Assembly (NCBI RefSeq): GCF_011065405.1
Contig: NZ_CP047056.1
Location: 2,316,747-2,380,746 of the forward strand
From: Succinivibrio dextrinosolvens
Lineage (GTDB): Bacteria > Pseudomonadota > Gammaproteobacteria > Enterobacterales > Succinivibrionaceae
DNA: 64,000 nt
Direction of reading: 5' to 3'
Notes under the pieces: generated by a model
What the model was told of the DNA's origin: nothing
The model's input: only the letters and a program-made list of their open reading frames with translations
The model's database searches: none
Made by a program: the position numbers and the translations under genes
Part shown: positions 17,333 to 26,536 of the stretch, one piece after another
Position numbering within the stretch: position 1 is the first letter of the stretch
Layout: the number at the start of each line of letters is the position of its first letter

Positions 17333-19183
17333 ATGTCAAACAACTATCGTTCTAAGGTAACCTATGAAGGCAAAATCATGGCCGGTGCCCGTGCTTTATG
17401 GAAGGCAACCGGTGTAAAGGATAGTGATTTTGGAAAGCCAATTATTGCGGTTGCAAACTCATTTACCCAGTTTGTACCAGGACATGTTCATCTTCACGAG
17501 ATCGGTCAGCTTGTAGTTGAGGAAATTCAGAAGGCTGGCGGTATTGCCAAGGAATTCAATACCATTGCTGTTGATGACGGTATTGCCATGGGCCACACTG
17601 GTATGCTTTATTCTCTGCCAAGCCGTGATATTATCGCAGACTCTGTTGAGTACATGGTAAATGCACATAAGGCTGATGCTCTGGTCTGCATCTCAAACTG
17701 TGACAAGGTAACCCCTGGTATGCTGATGGCTTCAATGCGACTGAACATTCCTGTAATCTTTGTTTCAGGCGGCCCAATGGAAGCCGGTCGTATGGATGGC
17801 TGTGACCATAAGGTTGATCTGATTGATGCCATGGTGGTATCTGCAGAACCGAATGTTACCGATGAAGAGGTTCGTGCTGTTGAATCTGCAGCATGTCCTA
17901 CCTGCGGTTCATGCTCTGGCATGTTTACCGCAAATTCAATGAATTCCCTGACCGAGGCCTTAGGTTTATCTCTACCTGGCAACGGTTCTCTTGTTGCAAC
18001 TCATGAGTACAGAAAGCAGCTGTTTGTTAAGGCTGCTCATCGAATTGTAGAAATGGCCAAGGCTCACTATGAGCGCGGTGACAATTCTGTACTTCCTCGT
18101 TCAATTGCAACCAAGAATACTTTTGAAAATGCCATGAGCCTGGATATTGCAATGGGCGGTTCTACCAATACCGTTCTGCATCTCCTGGCTGTAGCTCAGG
18201 AAGCCGGTGTCGATTTTACCATGGCAGATATCGACAGATTATCAAGAAAGGTTCCTCACATCTGCAAGATGTCCCCTTCAACTCCCCTATGGCATATGGA
18301 AGATCTGCACAATGCCGGCGGTATTATGAACATTATGGCTCAGCTCAAAAAGAAAGGTCTGCTGCATGAGGATTCAAAGACCGTTCTGGGTATGACCATT
18401 GGTGAGCAGATTGATAAATACGATCTCGAAAAGAATCCATCTGAGGAAGTTAAACAGTTCTATAAAGCCTGTGCCGGCGGTAAGTACAATACCAAGGCTT
18501 TCTCTCAGAACAACACTACTGACAAGCTGGATACCGACCGTGTAAACGGCTGTATCCACGATATTGATCATGCCTACTCAAAGGATGGCGGTCTGGCTGT
18601 ACTGTACGGTAATCTTGCTGAGAACGGCTGTATCGTTAAGACTGCAGGCGTTGATGCTTCAATTCTTAAGTTTGTCGGCCCAGCACGAATCTTCGAGAGC
18701 CAGGAGGATGGCGTAGAAGGAATTCTTGGCGGCAAGGTCAAGGAAGGTGATGTTGTAATCATCCGTTATGAAGGTCCACGTGGCGGTCCTGGTATGCAGG
18801 AAATGCTGTATCCAACCTCATATATTAAGTCTGTTGGTCTTGGCAAAAAATGTGCTCTGGTAACCGACGGCAGATTCTCCGGTGGTTCTTCAGGTCTTTC
18901 CATCGGACACGTTTCCCCTGAAGCTGCAAACGGAGGAAACATCGGTCTTCTGGAGGAAAATGATCTGATTGAGATTGATATTCCAAACAGAACCATTCGT
19001 ATGGCGGTTTCAGATGAGGAACTTCAAGCTCGACGCGCCAGAATGGAAGAAAAAGGTAAGAACGCCTGGCAGCCTGTAAGCCGTGACAGAGAGATTTCCT
19101 TTGCACTTAAGGCTTACGGTAAATTAGCCTCAAGCGCTGATAAGGGCGGTGTGCGTGATCGCAATAAATTAGAAGGATTATAA
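17333..19183 (+). CDS. ilvD: Dihydroxy-acid dehydratase
   Basis: Iron-sulfur enzyme that dehydrates 2,3-dihydroxy acids to 2-keto acids in valine and isoleucine synthesis, 616 residues, the usual length. Cluster ligands lie in [12 protein letters not shown] and [17 protein letters not shown]. The C-terminal region with [15 protein letters not shown] is intact. It follows ilvE by about 100 nt and is followed by ilvA after 4 nt. In an anaerobe its oxygen-labile cluster is not a problem. Confidence 0.97.
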   Translation: MSNNYRSKVTYEGKIMAGARALWKATGVKDSDFGKPIIAVANSFTQFVPGHVHLHEIGQLVVEEIQKAGGIAKEFNTIAVDDGIAMGHTGMLYSLPSRDIIADSVEYMVNAHKADALVCISNCDKVTPGMLMASMRLNIPVIFVSGGPMEAGRMDGCDHKVDLIDAMVVSAEPNVTDEEVRAVESAACPTCGSCSGMFTANSMNSLTEALGLSLPGNGSLVATHEYRKQLFVKAAHRIVEMAKAHYERGDNSVLPRSIATKNTFENAMSLDIAMGGSTNTVLHLLAVAQEAGVDFTMADIDRLSRKVPHICKMSPSTPLWHMEDLHNAGGIMNIMAQLKKKGLLHEDSKTVLGMTIGEQIDKYDLEKNPSEEVKQFYKACAGGKYNTKAFSQNNTTDKLDTDRVNGCIHDIDHAYSKDGGLAVLYGNLAENGCIVKTAGVDASILKFVGPARIFESQEDGVEGILGGKVKEGDVVIIRYEGPRGGPGMQEMLYPTSYIKSVGLGKKCALVTDGRFSGGSSGLSIGHVSPEAANGGNIGLLEENDLIEIDIPNRTIRMAVSDEELQARRARMEEKGKNAWQPVSRDREISFALKAYGKLASSADKGGVRDRNKLEGL

Positions 19184-19187
19184 GAAT

Positions 19188-20714
19188 ATGGCAGAAAAAC
19201 AGTTAGATGCACAGGGCTATCTTAAGAAAACTCTATTAGCCCGTATTTATGATTTGGTGAAGGTTACTCCTCTGCAGAGTCTTGACTCTCTGTCTTCAAG
19301 ACTGGGTGTGAATGTACTGCTCAAGAGAGAGGACTATCAGAAGATTCATTCTTTCAAGCTTCGCGGTGCCTACCACAAGATCAAGAATCTGGATGAGGCG
19401 GCTTTAAAGTCAGGTATTATTACTGCGTCAGCTGGTAACCATGCACAGGGCGTAGCTCTTTCTGCCAAGAAGCTTGGCATCAAGGCTGTAATTGTAATGC
19501 CTACAACCACTCCTGATCTTAAGATCGATGCCGTTAGAAATTTCGGTGCCGAGGTTGTGCTTTACGGTGACAGTTTCAATGAGTCCTATGATTATGCTCA
19601 GCAGCTGTCTAAAAAGAAGAATCTGACCATGATCCCTCCTTATGATGATCCGGACGTAATTGCAGGTCAGGGCACAATTGCTCATGAGCTTATCGGTCAG
19701 TGCGACAATATCGATACCATTTATGTACAGATCGGCGGCGGTGGTCTTGCAGCTGGTATTGCCTCCTATATCAAGGCAATTCTTCCTCACATCAAGGTTA
19801 TAGGTGTTGAGGCTGAAGGTTCTGCCTGTATGAAGGCCGCCTTAAAGGCTGGTGCTCCAGTGGATATCGGTTATGTTTCACACTTCGCTGACGGTGTCGC
19901 TGTAAGCAAGGCCGGAACCGAGACCTTCAGAGTATTAAGCAAGTATCTTGATGACATCATTACCTGTTCAAATGATGAGATCTGTGCTGCTATGAAGGAT
20001 ATCTTTGATGATACCCGTGCTATTGCTGAGCCTAGTGGAGCTTTATCTCTTGCTGGTCTTAAGAAATATGTTCGCGAGAACAACATCAAGAGCGGCAATC
20101 ACATTGCAATTCTGTCAGGTGCAAATGTGAAGTTCCATTCTCTGCGTATGGTTGCAGAACGCTGCGACGTTGGTGAGATGTCAGAGGGAATTCTTTCAGT
20201 TGAAATTCCTGAGAAGATCGGTGCCTTCCTTGATCTGGTCAAGTCTTTAGGTGATCGTGTGGTAACCGAGTTCAGTTACAGATATAATAAGGACGACAGA
20301 GCACGTGTGTTTGCATCAGTTGAACTAACTGAAGGCAAGAAGGAGCTTAATGATATCTGCAAGTCTCTAAAGAAGAACGGATATCTGGTTACCGATCTGA
20401 CCGATGACTCCCTGGCAAAGGATCATCTGCGTTATATGGTTGGCGGCCATCCTTCATCCAAGCTCAATGAGAGACTGTTCCTCTTTGAGTTCCCTGCAAC
20501 CTCAAATGCACTGTTAAGATTCCTTGAAACTCTGGGTAACTCCTACAACATTACTCTGTTCCACTTCCGTATTACCGGTCTCGAGTTCTGCTCTGTGCTG
20601 TGCGGACTTGATGTAACTGATAAGGAAGAAGGTGTTAACGAGTTTATCAAGGCTATTAACTACCCTGTAGAGGAGGTAACCTCCAATACAGCTTATCAGC
20701 AGCTTGTAAGGTAA
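19188..20714 (+). CDS. ilvA: Biosynthetic threonine ammonia-lyase
   Basis: PLP enzyme that turns threonine into 2-oxobutanoate, the committed step of isoleucine synthesis. The PLP lysine is in HSFKLRGAYHK, the glycine-rich phosphate loop is GGGGLAAG and TASAGNHAQGVA is conserved. The 508-residue length with two C-terminal ACT-like regulatory domains (from about residue 330) marks the biosynthetic, isoleucine-inhibited form, not the short catabolic TdcB. Last clear member of the ilvEDA operon. Confidence 0.96.
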   Translation: MAEKQLDAQGYLKKTLLARIYDLVKVTPLQSLDSLSSRLGVNVLLKREDYQKIHSFKLRGAYHKIKNLDEAALKSGIITASAGNHAQGVALSAKKLGIKAVIVMPTTTPDLKIDAVRNFGAEVVLYGDSFNESYDYAQQLSKKKNLTMIPPYDDPDVIAGQGTIAHELIGQCDNIDTIYVQIGGGGLAAGIASYIKAILPHIKVIGVEAEGSACMKAALKAGAPVDIGYVSHFADGVAVSKAGTETFRVLSKYLDDIITCSNDEICAAMKDIFDDTRAIAEPSGALSLAGLKKYVRENNIKSGNHIAILSGANVKFHSLRMVAERCDVGEMSEGILSVEIPEKIGAFLDLVKSLGDRVVTEFSYRYNKDDRARVFASVELTEGKKELNDICKSLKKNGYLVTDLTDDSLAKDHLRYMVGGHPSSKLNERLFLFEFPATSNALLRFLETLGNSYNITLFHFRITGLEFCSVLCGLDVTDKEEGVNEFIKAINYPVEEVTSNTAYQQLVR

Positions 20715-20722
20715 CTTTGTTT

Positions 20723-21157
20723 ATGAAGAAGCTTTTTTCTCTGTTTCTGATCTTCTTTTCTCTGAGTGCCGCTGCGGCAGTAGAGGATTTTGAAGAGGTG
20801 ATAGTGGGGAACAAGGCTTCATACTACGATGAGCAGGGAGGCAAGAATGCATCTCTGCAGATCCTCGATCCAATCGTTAATCTCTCAACTACCAAACAGT
20901 ATGCCCAATATATGATGGACTCCTATCAGGGTTGGGATTTAAAAGCTGTTGTGGATTTGAGAGGTTTTGCCTTCAAGTATGTGGATAATGCTCCATGCTC
21001 AGGACTTCTGACTTACTTTGACGGAAGATCCTATCTTTTCTTTCAGGCCTGTGGAAATTTTGAGAAGAATGAGCTTACTGCTCTTTATAAAAAGGCCAAT
21101 CAGGCCCTGAAAGTAAGCGAAATTCTGAAGCTTCAGTCAAGGCCTAATCTGTACTGA
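20723..21157 (+). CDS. Small secreted protein of unknown function
   Basis: About 144 residues with a clear signal peptide (MKKLFSLFLIFFSLSAAAA), then an acidic mature domain with two cysteines (in NAPCSGLLTYF and FFQACGNFE) that could form a disulfide in the periplasm. No family is recognised. I start at the ATG at 20723; the frame also opens at a TTG at 20717. It begins 8 nt after the ilvA stop and is probably cotranscribed and translationally coupled with the ilv operon. It is convergent with the cupin gene, whose stop is 4 nt away. Confidence 0.7.
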   Translation: MKKLFSLFLIFFSLSAAAAVEDFEEVIVGNKASYYDEQGGKNASLQILDPIVNLSTTKQYAQYMMDSYQGWDLKAVVDLRGFAFKYVDNAPCSGLLTYFDGRSYLFFQACGNFEKNELTALYKKANQALKVSEILKLQSRPNLY

Positions 21158-21160
21158 TCC

Positions 21161-22051
21161 TTACTTTAAGGTTGCCAGTTCCTTTTCATATTCTTCATCT
21201 GATACAGCATCCAGCCACTCGTTTGAGGTGTTTTCTCCGGAAACTTCAATTGCAAGATGAGAGAAATAACCATCAGGTGCAGCTCCATGCCAGTGTTTTA
21301 CATTGGCTGGAATGTTGATAACATCACCTGGTAGAATTTTTACGATAGGCTTTCCTTCCTCTTTATATAGACCCACACCGGCAACGCCGATTAGAATCTG
21401 TCCACCTCCTTTGGTTGCGTGATGAACATGCCAGTTGTTTCGACAGGAAGGTTCAAAGGTAACGTTGTAGATCCCTACTTGTTCAGTCGATAGTGGAGCC
21501 AGATAGCTCTTCTTTGTAAAGTACTTGGCGTAGGCTTCGTTGTACTTGCCTATTGGGAAGAACATTCTCTGCTGATATTCTGCAAGTTCTGGAGGTAAAT
21601 CTGATGCTTTATTTTTCTTCTCCACATCCGTCCAGACTTCCTTTGCAAGATTGAATGCTGCCCAGGCTTTTGGCCAGCCTGCATAGAATGAAATATGGGT
21701 AATAGCGGCAGCAATCTCCTTTCGGCTTACACCATTCTTTTTGGCATTCTCAAGATGATATTTTAAAGAGCTGTCGGTAATACCTGAGGAAACAAGCGCA
21801 ACCACTGTTATAAGACTTCTTGTTTTAAGTGTTAAATCCTGATTGTTCCAGTTTTCTCCAAATAAAACATCATCGTTGAAGTGGGCAAATTCAGGAGCAA
21901 ACTGACCTAATACAGTTCTTCCTGCGGTCTGGGTTACTTTTTTATTCATATTCTGATTATCTCCTTGAGGGGTAGCATATGCGTTTATGATTCCAGTTAA
22001 AAGCAGTCCGACTAATGCTGTTGTTTTTATGAAAGGTTTTAAAGATCTCAT
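21161..22051 (-). CDS. Exported carboxymuconolactone-decarboxylase-like / cupin fusion protein
   Basis: A 296-residue protein with three parts: a signal peptide (residues 1-27, ending INAYA-T), a CMD/AhpD-like helical domain (about 45-155, with THISFYAGWPKAWAAF) and a C-terminal cupin (about 190-285, with NNWHVHHATKGGGQ and the second cupin motif NIPANVKHWHGA). The cupin histidines that bind metal are present; the CMD domain lacks the AhpD Cys-x-x-Cys. Such fusions are seen near oxidoreductases and are of uncertain role. It is the last gene of a three-gene operon with an exported esterase and a flavoprotein, divergent from a LysR regulator. Confidence 0.85.
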   Translation of the reverse strand: MRSLKPFIKTTALVGLLLTGIINAYATPQGDNQNMNKKVTQTAGRTVLGQFAPEFAHFNDDVLFGENWNNQDLTLKTRSLITVVALVSSGITDSSLKYHLENAKKNGVSRKEIAAAITHISFYAGWPKAWAAFNLAKEVWTDVEKKNKASDLPPELAEYQQRMFFPIGKYNEAYAKYFTKKSYLAPLSTEQVGIYNVTFEPSCRNNWHVHHATKGGGQILIGVAGVGLYKEEGKPIVKILPGDVINIPANVKHWHGAAPDGYFSHLAIEVSGENTSNEWLDAVSDEEYEKELATLK

Positions 22052-22072
22052 TATTTCACCTTCTGTTTTCAG

Positions 22073-23041
22073 TTACTGCGCAAAGAGTCTGTCTCCAAAC
22101 TCTGAAAAATCACGGAATGATTCTTCTGTTTGTGGTAATTCCGGAAGAACTAGAGGAAAGTCATGAGGCATACCTTTATAAACCTTCAGCTCTGACTCAA
22201 CTCCAGCTTTATCTAAAGCTTCCTTCAGCATTACACTGTCTGAATACAGAAGTTCATAACTTCCAGTCTGAATCAGCATAGGAGGAAGCCCTCGTAGATC
22301 AGCATACAAAGGAGACAGTCTTGGATCTTCTGGATTTATGCCGTTGGCATAGCTGATTTTTCCAATCTCTGCATTAAGAGGGGTATTGTCTCCTAATACC
22401 TTATCTTTTGAACTGTTGTCCTTATGAGAAGGCAGTGTATTCATAGCTGTCCATGGTGATTGTAGAATTAGTCCGCGTGGCAGAGGAATTCCCTGTATCT
22501 TTAGTTCTACACTGAGAACCAAAGCAAGATTGCCTCCTGCAGAATCTCCGGCAATTACTATGTTTTCTGGCTTTACTCCGTCAGCTAGTATTTTCCTGTA
22601 AACACTAACTGCATCTTCTAGGGCACTTGGGTAAAGGTCTTTTGGAGCATGACGGTAATCAAAGGTATAGACGGTATCTGCCTTGAGTGCATTTGCCTGC
22701 AGTAATGCAAAATTACGGTAATTATCATTTAGTCCTAAAAGATAGCCTCCACCATGACATTGAAGTAAAACTCTCTGATTATGGTAGAGGTTTTTGGTGT
22801 ATTTTTCTGTTGGTACGTTGTCAACGGTAAAAGTTTCTCTTACCCAGCCATTAACAGGTCTGAATTGAGGTTTTACTCCTGTTTTTACTGGGTTAAAATA
22901 CTGATCCATCTTTTTCTGGATATAGTTCTGGGTGAGTTCTGATTCTCCATCACTGTAAATGCTCATCTCTGCAGCACTAATCTGTAGAGAAAAAGCCAGC
23001 AGAACCGATAGACTCAGACTTTTTAATTTCAAGTTTCCCAT
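22073..23041 (-). CDS. Exported alpha/beta hydrolase (hormone-sensitive-lipase-type esterase)
   Basis: A hydrolase of about 322 residues with a signal peptide. The oxyanion-hole motif QCHGGGYLLGL (near residue 92) and nucleophile motif IAGDSAGGNLAL (Ser near 165) are intact. Asp and His of the triad are expected in the LPPMLIQTGSYELLYSD and GMPHDFPL regions. The HGGG motif places it in the HSL family (esterases acting on short acyl esters or sugar acetates). I start at the ATG at 23041 because GGAG touches the upstream ATG. Middle gene of the operon. Confidence 0.85.
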   Translation of the reverse strand: MGNLKLKSLSLSVLLAFSLQISAAEMSIYSDGESELTQNYIQKKMDQYFNPVKTGVKPQFRPVNGWVRETFTVDNVPTEKYTKNLYHNQRVLLQCHGGGYLLGLNDNYRNFALLQANALKADTVYTFDYRHAPKDLYPSALEDAVSVYRKILADGVKPENIVIAGDSAGGNLALVLSVELKIQGIPLPRGLILQSPWTAMNTLPSHKDNSSKDKVLGDNTPLNAEIGKISYANGINPEDPRLSPLYADLRGLPPMLIQTGSYELLYSDSVMLKEALDKAGVESELKVYKGMPHDFPLVLPELPQTEESFRDFSEFGDRLFAQ

Positions 23042-23061
23042 TATGACCATCTCCTTAAAAA

Positions 23062-23604
23062 CTAAATCTTTGTACCAAAAGCAAAAGCTCTTTCTAAAAT
23101 TTCATCATGGGTTTTAATTTCCTTCGGATTGGTTAGTCCACCTCCGGAAAATACACCTTTAAATTCAGCGTTTGGAAAACACTCCACAAATCCTTCGACT
23201 CCACTTTTGGCCCTTTGGTAAACTGTTTCAGAATTCTCGGCTGATGATGTAATCAGGTAAACCTCTCTGAAATGATAGTCTCTGATATATAAAGGATTGC
23301 AACGGTCTAAAAAGGTTTTGAGTGCACCTGACATCTCGTAGTAATAAATAGGTGTTGAAAACACCAGTGTGTCGGCATTATTTACTTTCTCTATAAGCTG
23401 CGCCATATCATCTTTAAGAATGCATTTCCCTTGTTTCTGGCATTTTAAACAGCCTATACAGAAGTCGATTTTCTTATCCTTAAGCGACAGAAATTCAACA
23501 TTGTTTCCTGCAGATATCGCTCCTCGCTCAACTTCCTTTGAAATCAGCTCTGAATTGCTTCCCGCTCTTAAACTTGAAGATACAATCAGAATGTTTTTTG
23601 CCAT
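23062..23604 (-). CDS. NAD(P)H-dependent FMN oxidoreductase with a four-cysteine motif
   Basis: A 180-residue flavodoxin-fold protein. MAKNILIVSSSLRAGSNSE is the FMN-phosphate-binding start of the NADPH-dependent FMN reductase family. The segment FCIGCLKCQKQGKC has four cysteines spaced C-x2-C-x2-C-x5-C, like iron-sulfur flavoproteins. STPIYYYEMSGALKTFLDR is the second FMN loop. It probably reduces quinones or other electron acceptors, or delivers electrons to a partner. First gene of the operon with the esterase and cupin genes. Confidence 0.85.
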   Translation of the reverse strand: MAKNILIVSSSLRAGSNSELISKEVERGAISAGNNVEFLSLKDKKIDFCIGCLKCQKQGKCILKDDMAQLIEKVNNADTLVFSTPIYYYEMSGALKTFLDRCNPLYIRDYHFREVYLITSSAENSETVYQRAKSGVEGFVECFPNAEFKGVFSGGGLTNPKEIKTHDEILERAFAFGTKI

Positions 23605-23744
23605 AAATACCTCTGTTTTTCATTTTCTTTAGAAGTATATGAACTGATTTTTAATTATTCCATTACTTATTTTCTATAATTAGAATTAAAAAAAATGAAT
23701 AACTGTCAGATATAATCTGTGCGTTCTGTGATAAGGAAGAGAGA

Positions 23745-24647
23745 ATGGAAAACAGAGTATTACGTTATTTTGTAGAGATGGCCAGAGTAGGTAATATGTC
23801 AAAGGCTGCATCGAATCTTCACGTGACTCAGCCAACCATGTCTCGTCAGCTTAAAGAGCTTGAGGATGAGCTTAATGTAAAGTTATTTCATCGCACAAAC
23901 TACAGCATCAAGTTAACAGAAGCCGGAATTCTTTTTTTAAACAGAGCCAGAGATATACTCTCCCTAGTTGAAAAGACTAAAGCAGAATTTGCCTCTTCAG
24001 ATAAAAGCCTGGATGGTAACCTGTATATAGGCTGTCCCGAGTCAGACTCAATAAGATATATAGCTAAGACAGTAATGCTATTAAAAGAGAAAGGAGTAAA
24101 CATCCGTACCCATCTTCACAGTGCCAATGCAAGTGATGCTCTGGAAAGGCTTAACAAAGGTCTTGATGATCTTACTTTTACTGTTCACGATATTCGTGAC
24201 AGCCGTTATAACATTATTGATCTTCCTTTATATGATCAGTGGGGTATTCTTCTGAAAGAAAATCATCCCCTTGCTCAAAAGAAAGCTGTAAGTCTTGAAG
24301 ACATAGAAAATGAACCACTCATCGTATCTAAACAGGGATATGAACAGCTTTTCCCTCAATGGTTTTCAGTTGATAGCTATTCAAAACTTAATATTGCCGC
24401 CACCTATAATCTTGTCTATAACGGAACTCTGTTTGTAAAGGAAGGTCTGGGGATCTGCCTTATATTCAGTAAACTTGTATCAACCGAGGATAATGAGGGA
24501 TTGACCTTCAGACCGTTAACAGGTGTTCCAAAGGCATCGCTTAAACTTATCTGGCGAAAAAATAACCCTCTAAGTCCTCAGGCAACTGTCTTTTTGAAGG
24601 TTTTTAAACAGGAGTTCTCTCTAGAGCCAGCTTTACAGATGGAATAA
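23745..24647 (+). CDS. LysR-family transcriptional regulator
   Basis: A 300-residue LysR regulator. The N-terminal winged helix (ENRVLRYFVEMARVGNMSK, then AASNLHVTQPTMSRQLKELE) is canonical, and the rest is a periplasmic-binding-protein-like effector domain (about 90-295). It is divergent from the flavoprotein-esterase-cupin operon across about 140 bp, so that operon is its likely target. The effector is unknown. Confidence 0.9.
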   Translation: MENRVLRYFVEMARVGNMSKAASNLHVTQPTMSRQLKELEDELNVKLFHRTNYSIKLTEAGILFLNRARDILSLVEKTKAEFASSDKSLDGNLYIGCPESDSIRYIAKTVMLLKEKGVNIRTHLHSANASDALERLNKGLDDLTFTVHDIRDSRYNIIDLPLYDQWGILLKENHPLAQKKAVSLEDIENEPLIVSKQGYEQLFPQWFSVDSYSKLNIAATYNLVYNGTLFVKEGLGICLIFSKLVSTEDNEGLTFRPLTGVPKASLKLIWRKNNPLSPQATVFLKVFKQEFSLEPALQME

Positions 24648-24912
24648 GCATACTGCCTATGCGATAATAATTATTTTTATTTTCAATATGTTATTTGTAT
24701 ATTAAGATGGTAAAAAAAGGACAGTAAGTATCTAACTTACTAAAATTCAAATAAAAATTTGCCGTATATCTAAAAATTCTTCGCTTTTCTTTTAAAGTGA
24801 TGAAAAGATTCACATTCCTGATATATATCTGATTGCTAAACAGATCAGAGCCTAAATTCCTTGCGTATAATATAATGACCAATTTGGGTATTTTATTTTG
24901 AAGGACTATATT
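24648..24912. other. Intergenic region upstream of the first ompA gene
   Basis: AT-rich. A GCATA-CTGCC-TATGC hairpin right after the LysR stop (about 24649-24663) may end that transcript. The ompA promoter must lie in the remainder; TATAAT-like sequence occurs near 24867-24873. No further coding frame is supported. Confidence 0.4.
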
Positions 24913-25962
24913 ATGAAACTAAACGTATTGGCTGTTGCTGTTGTTACAGCTTTTGCTATGGGTTCTGCAAATGCAGCTCTACCTGATTCATGGACCGTTG
25001 GCGGTGCTTTAGGCTGGGCTCATATGTATGATCATAAATTCCCTAAGAGCATGACTGAAGACAATGTTGATGTTGCTATGGATTGGGGAAGAAATGGCTA
25101 TGGCATCAAGCTGTTTGGTGAATATAACTTCACTGACTGGTTCGGTCTAGGTCTTGGCTATAACTATATCGGTGGTCAGGATGGCTATCTGAAGGGAACC
25201 GTTGCTGGTGAATCCTTTAAAGAAGGCTCAAAGATGCACTTCAACATTGCCGAGCTATATGGTAAGTTTGGATATACCTTTGATGATAACGGTTCAGACG
25301 TATTCTTCAAAGCCGGTCCTACCTACAACTGGGGCTCATGGGCAGGTGAGAAGTCTCATAAGGTGGGCGGTGTAGTCGGTGTTGGTGTTACCTATGCCTT
25401 TACCAGAAATCTGGCAATCCGTGCCGGTTATGATTACTTCTTCCGTGTAGCTAAGGTCGATTTCTCTGATGTTAACGGATATGACGATGAGCGTATGGAC
25501 GAAGGCTTACTATATTTAGGCTTCCAGTATACCTTCGGAGGTCCAGCAGCACCTGCACCTGTACAGAAGGTTAAGGCAACCCAGACTCATACTCTTGATG
25601 CCGGCGTTCTGTTCCCATTTGACAGCGCCAAGTTATCAAGTGAAGGCCAGAGTGCTGTGGCTAATGTTGTTCAGTCCGCAAACAGCATGGAGAATCCAGA
25701 GTTTGAGGTATACGGCTATACTGATCGTATCGGTTCAGACGCTTATAACCTGAAGCTGTCTGACAAGCGTGCAGATGCAGTTAGTGCAGAACTTCAGAAC
25801 AATGGTATAACACCAAAGGTATCTGATGGTAAGGGTAAGGCAAATCCTGTAACTGGCAACAAGTGCGATGGTGTAAAGGGACGTAAGGCTTTAATTGACT
25901 GTCTTGCTCCTGATCGTCGTGTAGAAATTGTTGTTACCGGTGAGACCACACAGGCTAAGTAG
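24913..25962 (+). CDS. ompA: OmpA-family outer-membrane porin (copy 1)
   Basis: A 349-residue outer-membrane protein. Residues 1-21 are a signal peptide ending SANA-A. An eight-stranded OmpA-type barrel follows (to about 205, ending in LYLGFQYTFGG), then a Pro/Ala linker and a periplasmic OmpA-C peptidoglycan-binding domain (from THTLDAGVLFPFDSAKL; YGYTDRIGSDAYN is the characteristic motif). I start at the ATG at 24913 with GAAGGA upstream. The second copy (26537) shares the signal, barrel and C-terminal domain, so this is a tandem duplication. Confidence 0.94.
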   Translation: MKLNVLAVAVVTAFAMGSANAALPDSWTVGGALGWAHMYDHKFPKSMTEDNVDVAMDWGRNGYGIKLFGEYNFTDWFGLGLGYNYIGGQDGYLKGTVAGESFKEGSKMHFNIAELYGKFGYTFDDNGSDVFFKAGPTYNWGSWAGEKSHKVGGVVGVGVTYAFTRNLAIRAGYDYFFRVAKVDFSDVNGYDDERMDEGLLYLGFQYTFGGPAAPAPVQKVKATQTHTLDAGVLFPFDSAKLSSEGQSAVANVVQSANSMENPEFEVYGYTDRIGSDAYNLKLSDKRADAVSAELQNNGITPKVSDGKGKANPVTGNKCDGVKGRKALIDCLAPDRRVEIVVTGETTQAK

Positions 25963-25985
25963 TTTTTAACCTCTAAATAAATGTA

Positions 25986-26017
25986 AAAGCTCTGAGTAAA
26001 ATCAGGGCTTTTTGTTT
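25986..26017 (+). terminator. Terminator of ompA copy 1
   Basis: AAAGCTCTGA and TCAGGGCTTT form a 10-bp stem with one G-U pair, followed by TTGTTTGT. It lies about 20 nt after the stop. Confidence 0.75.
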
Positions 26018-26536
26018 GTCTGTAAAGCAATGTAAAAAAAATGTATATTTAACTAAACAAATCAAAAAGGAAGATCTTCTATTGGATCTTTTCCTTGGAC
26101 GACCTTAACCTATTAGTAATAGAGCGTTATCTTCAGCCCAGCCAGGATCCTGTCTCACAATCTCTAATGCCTGTTTCAAAGTTTTTGGGGAAGGCAACTC
26201 TCCATCAACTTCAGCAAAGTTGTATTCTTCGGTAAGACTATGTGTGTAGCAGTCCTATGTACAGTGATAGAAAGTGTATTGTATTTTTTTTTGGAATTTA
26301 TTCCTTCTCTTGAATCAAGTCTTTTGTATTATATTTTTGATCTGTTGCATTGTTTTTATAATAACAGAATAAATTTGAACATATTTATCTTTTATTGTTT
26401 CTGATTCTGTTAATTTTGCTCGAAAGACTTCACATTTTTGAAAATTACTATCATTTCATTTCTTTTTGATTTAAATCAGAATTGTATAATAAGTTGACTA
26501 AACTCTTTTAGTTTATAAAACAAAAGGAAATATATT
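26018..26536. other. Intergenic region between the two ompA genes
   Basis: More than 500 bases, strongly AT-rich after 26270. A possible reverse-strand coding relic (26105-26240) is listed separately. The rest is taken to be the promoter and 5' leader of the second ompA gene; no clear hexamers are claimed. Confidence 0.4.
26105..26240 (-). pseudogene. Unassigned reverse-strand coding fragment
   Basis: The reverse strand reads EEYNFAEVDGELPSPK then TLKQALEIVRQDPGWAEDN and ends at a stop at 26105-26107. The composition is protein-like, and the neighbouring ompA intergenic sequence is not. No start or family is evident, so it is probably the tail of a gene that was lost. Tentative. Confidence 0.35.

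Noticed and set aside
24691-24882. 63-codon reverse frame before ompA
   Set aside because: AT-driven open frame with no start signal; it overlaps the probable ompA promoter.
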